Below are positions 37,226 through 37,668 of a stretch of DNA of 37,668 bases, in pieces; position 1 is the first letter of the stretch; each line of letters opens with the position of its first letter. This stretch comes from a virus: positions 1-37,668 of IMG/VR virus record IMGVR_UViG_3300042516_000330; one strand, given 5' to 3'. The notes under the pieces were generated by a model that saw nothing but the letters and a program-made list of their open reading frames with translations, made no database searches and had not been told where the DNA came from. A program made the translations under genes and the position numbers.

Positions 37226-37588
37226 TCAAGCCAAGAAACGTAACTTGTACAGAGTAGAAAGATACAGCGCGACAATCTCGTCAATAATGTTCTGAATCGA
37301 CGTTTCTTCCTTGTCGCAGAACTTATACCGATTGGCTTCAATTTCAGCCAACTGGTCTTGCAGAAACTCGACAACGTTGCTGGTCTTCTTAGCCGACATT
37401 AGCGTGATCGGCCCGATCAGGCCGTGACGACCTTGATAAGCCTCCGCAAACGCATCGGCAAGATCAACTACGCCGGTATAAAACTTACCCAACGCCTTGT
37501 GTTTGGCGTAACTACGGGTGTTCAGATGCACGGAATGGGTCACATCCCGCGCTAGGAACAACATGCCTACAAAATCAGCCGGTTTCAT
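37226..37588 (-). CDS. Helical ferritin-like-looking phage protein, 120 aa
   Basis: 120 residues, nearly all helical: MKPADFVGMLFLARDVTHSV, then NTRSYAKHKALGKFYTGVVD (23-42) and ADAFAEAYQGRHG (45-57). The series H-x3-H and E/D at helix positions recalls four-helix-bundle carrier proteins, although metal binding is not shown. Related proteins are found near portal genes in aquatic phages. On the circle it starts inside the portal stop (ATGA). Confidence 0.78.
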   Translation of the reverse strand: MKPADFVGMLFLARDVTHSVHLNTRSYAKHKALGKFYTGVVDLADAFAEAYQGRHGLIGPITLMSAKKTSNVVEFLQDQLAEIEANRYKFCDKEETSIQNIIDEIVALYLSTLYKLRFLA

Positions 37589-37668
37589 ACCATTCCCTCG
37601 CCCATGTCAGGAGTTTCACGTGGAACTTCCATAGGCATTAAATCTGCGCTTGACATCATACCTGAAAT
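37542..37668. repeat. Right copy of 127-bp terminal direct repeat
   Basis: Exact copy of the first 127 bases of the window. See the left copy for interpretation. Confidence 0.95.
37585..37668 (-). CDS. Partial copy: C-terminus of the portal protein
   Basis: The last 27 codons plus stop of the portal gene, present a second time only because of the contig overlap. Complete at the left end of the window. Confidence 0.9.
   Translation of the reverse strand: MSGMMSSADLMPMEVPRETPDMGEGMV

Noticed and set aside
1-37668. Diversity-generating retroelement, CRISPR array, integrase or attachment site
   Set aside because: No reverse transcriptase frame, template/variable repeat pair, spaced direct-repeat array or recombinase was seen on either strand.

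Overview
The window is a complete genome of a short-tailed dsDNA phage of the P22-like assembly type, present as a contig whose two ends repeat exactly: bases 1-127 equal 37542-37668. Removing one copy gives a circle of 37,541 bp, and the portal gene then joins its downstream neighbour by a normal 4-base overlap across the junction. The set of portal, coat, gp4-like, gp10-like and gp7-like ejection genes indicates a podovirus. The holin/GH24 lysis genes, Shine-Dalgarno signals and relatives of aquatic-phage proteins suggest a Gram-negative, probably proteobacterial, host from an environmental sample (inference). No integrase, DNA polymerase, RNA polymerase, tRNA or CRISPR array was seen.

On the circle there are four transcription blocks. 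(1) Late leftward block: from a Cys/His-rich protein and TerS near 5.6 kb, through TerL, small basic proteins and portal, across the contig junction to tail-fibre/tailspike genes (37.6-30.6 kb), scaffold, coat, tail-closing proteins, ejection proteins, lysis genes, a HExxH protein and a metallophosphoesterase ending at 15.09 kb. (2) Early leftward block, 14.04 to 9.06 kb: ERF annealing protein, YqaJ-type exonuclease, an SSB-like small protein and an SF3 helicase, tightly overlapped. (3) Short early rightward block, 14.13-15.19 kb: Cro-like repressor, VRR-NUC-type nuclease and two unknown proteins. (4) Rightward accessory block, 6.51-9.03 kb: a GP88-like Cys protein, an HTH protein and several very small unknown proteins, closed by a strong terminator.

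Two control regions separate the blocks. At 14.06-14.12 kb divergent promoters share a perfect GTTGAC-N6-GTCAAC operator that overlaps both -35 boxes. At 5.71-6.51 kb an 800-base non-coding region carries palindromes, TGCAAC iterons and repeated TACTAAC heptamers, and is the best candidate for an origin plus late/accessory control. Two homing endonucleases (HNH, GIY-YIG) sit at gene junctions in the packaging and lysis modules.

How it works together (inference): the Cro-like protein controls the early blocks; recombination proteins and a primase-less helicase recruit or bypass the host replisome; headful packaging by a P22-type terminase fits a circularly permuted genome; and an unusually placed adhesion module between portal and scaffold supplies glycine-rich fibres, a beta-helix tailspike and a 2OG-Fe(II) oxygenase. 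The least explained parts are the rightward accessory block, the apparent leaderless early genes and the shared LLLED repeats.
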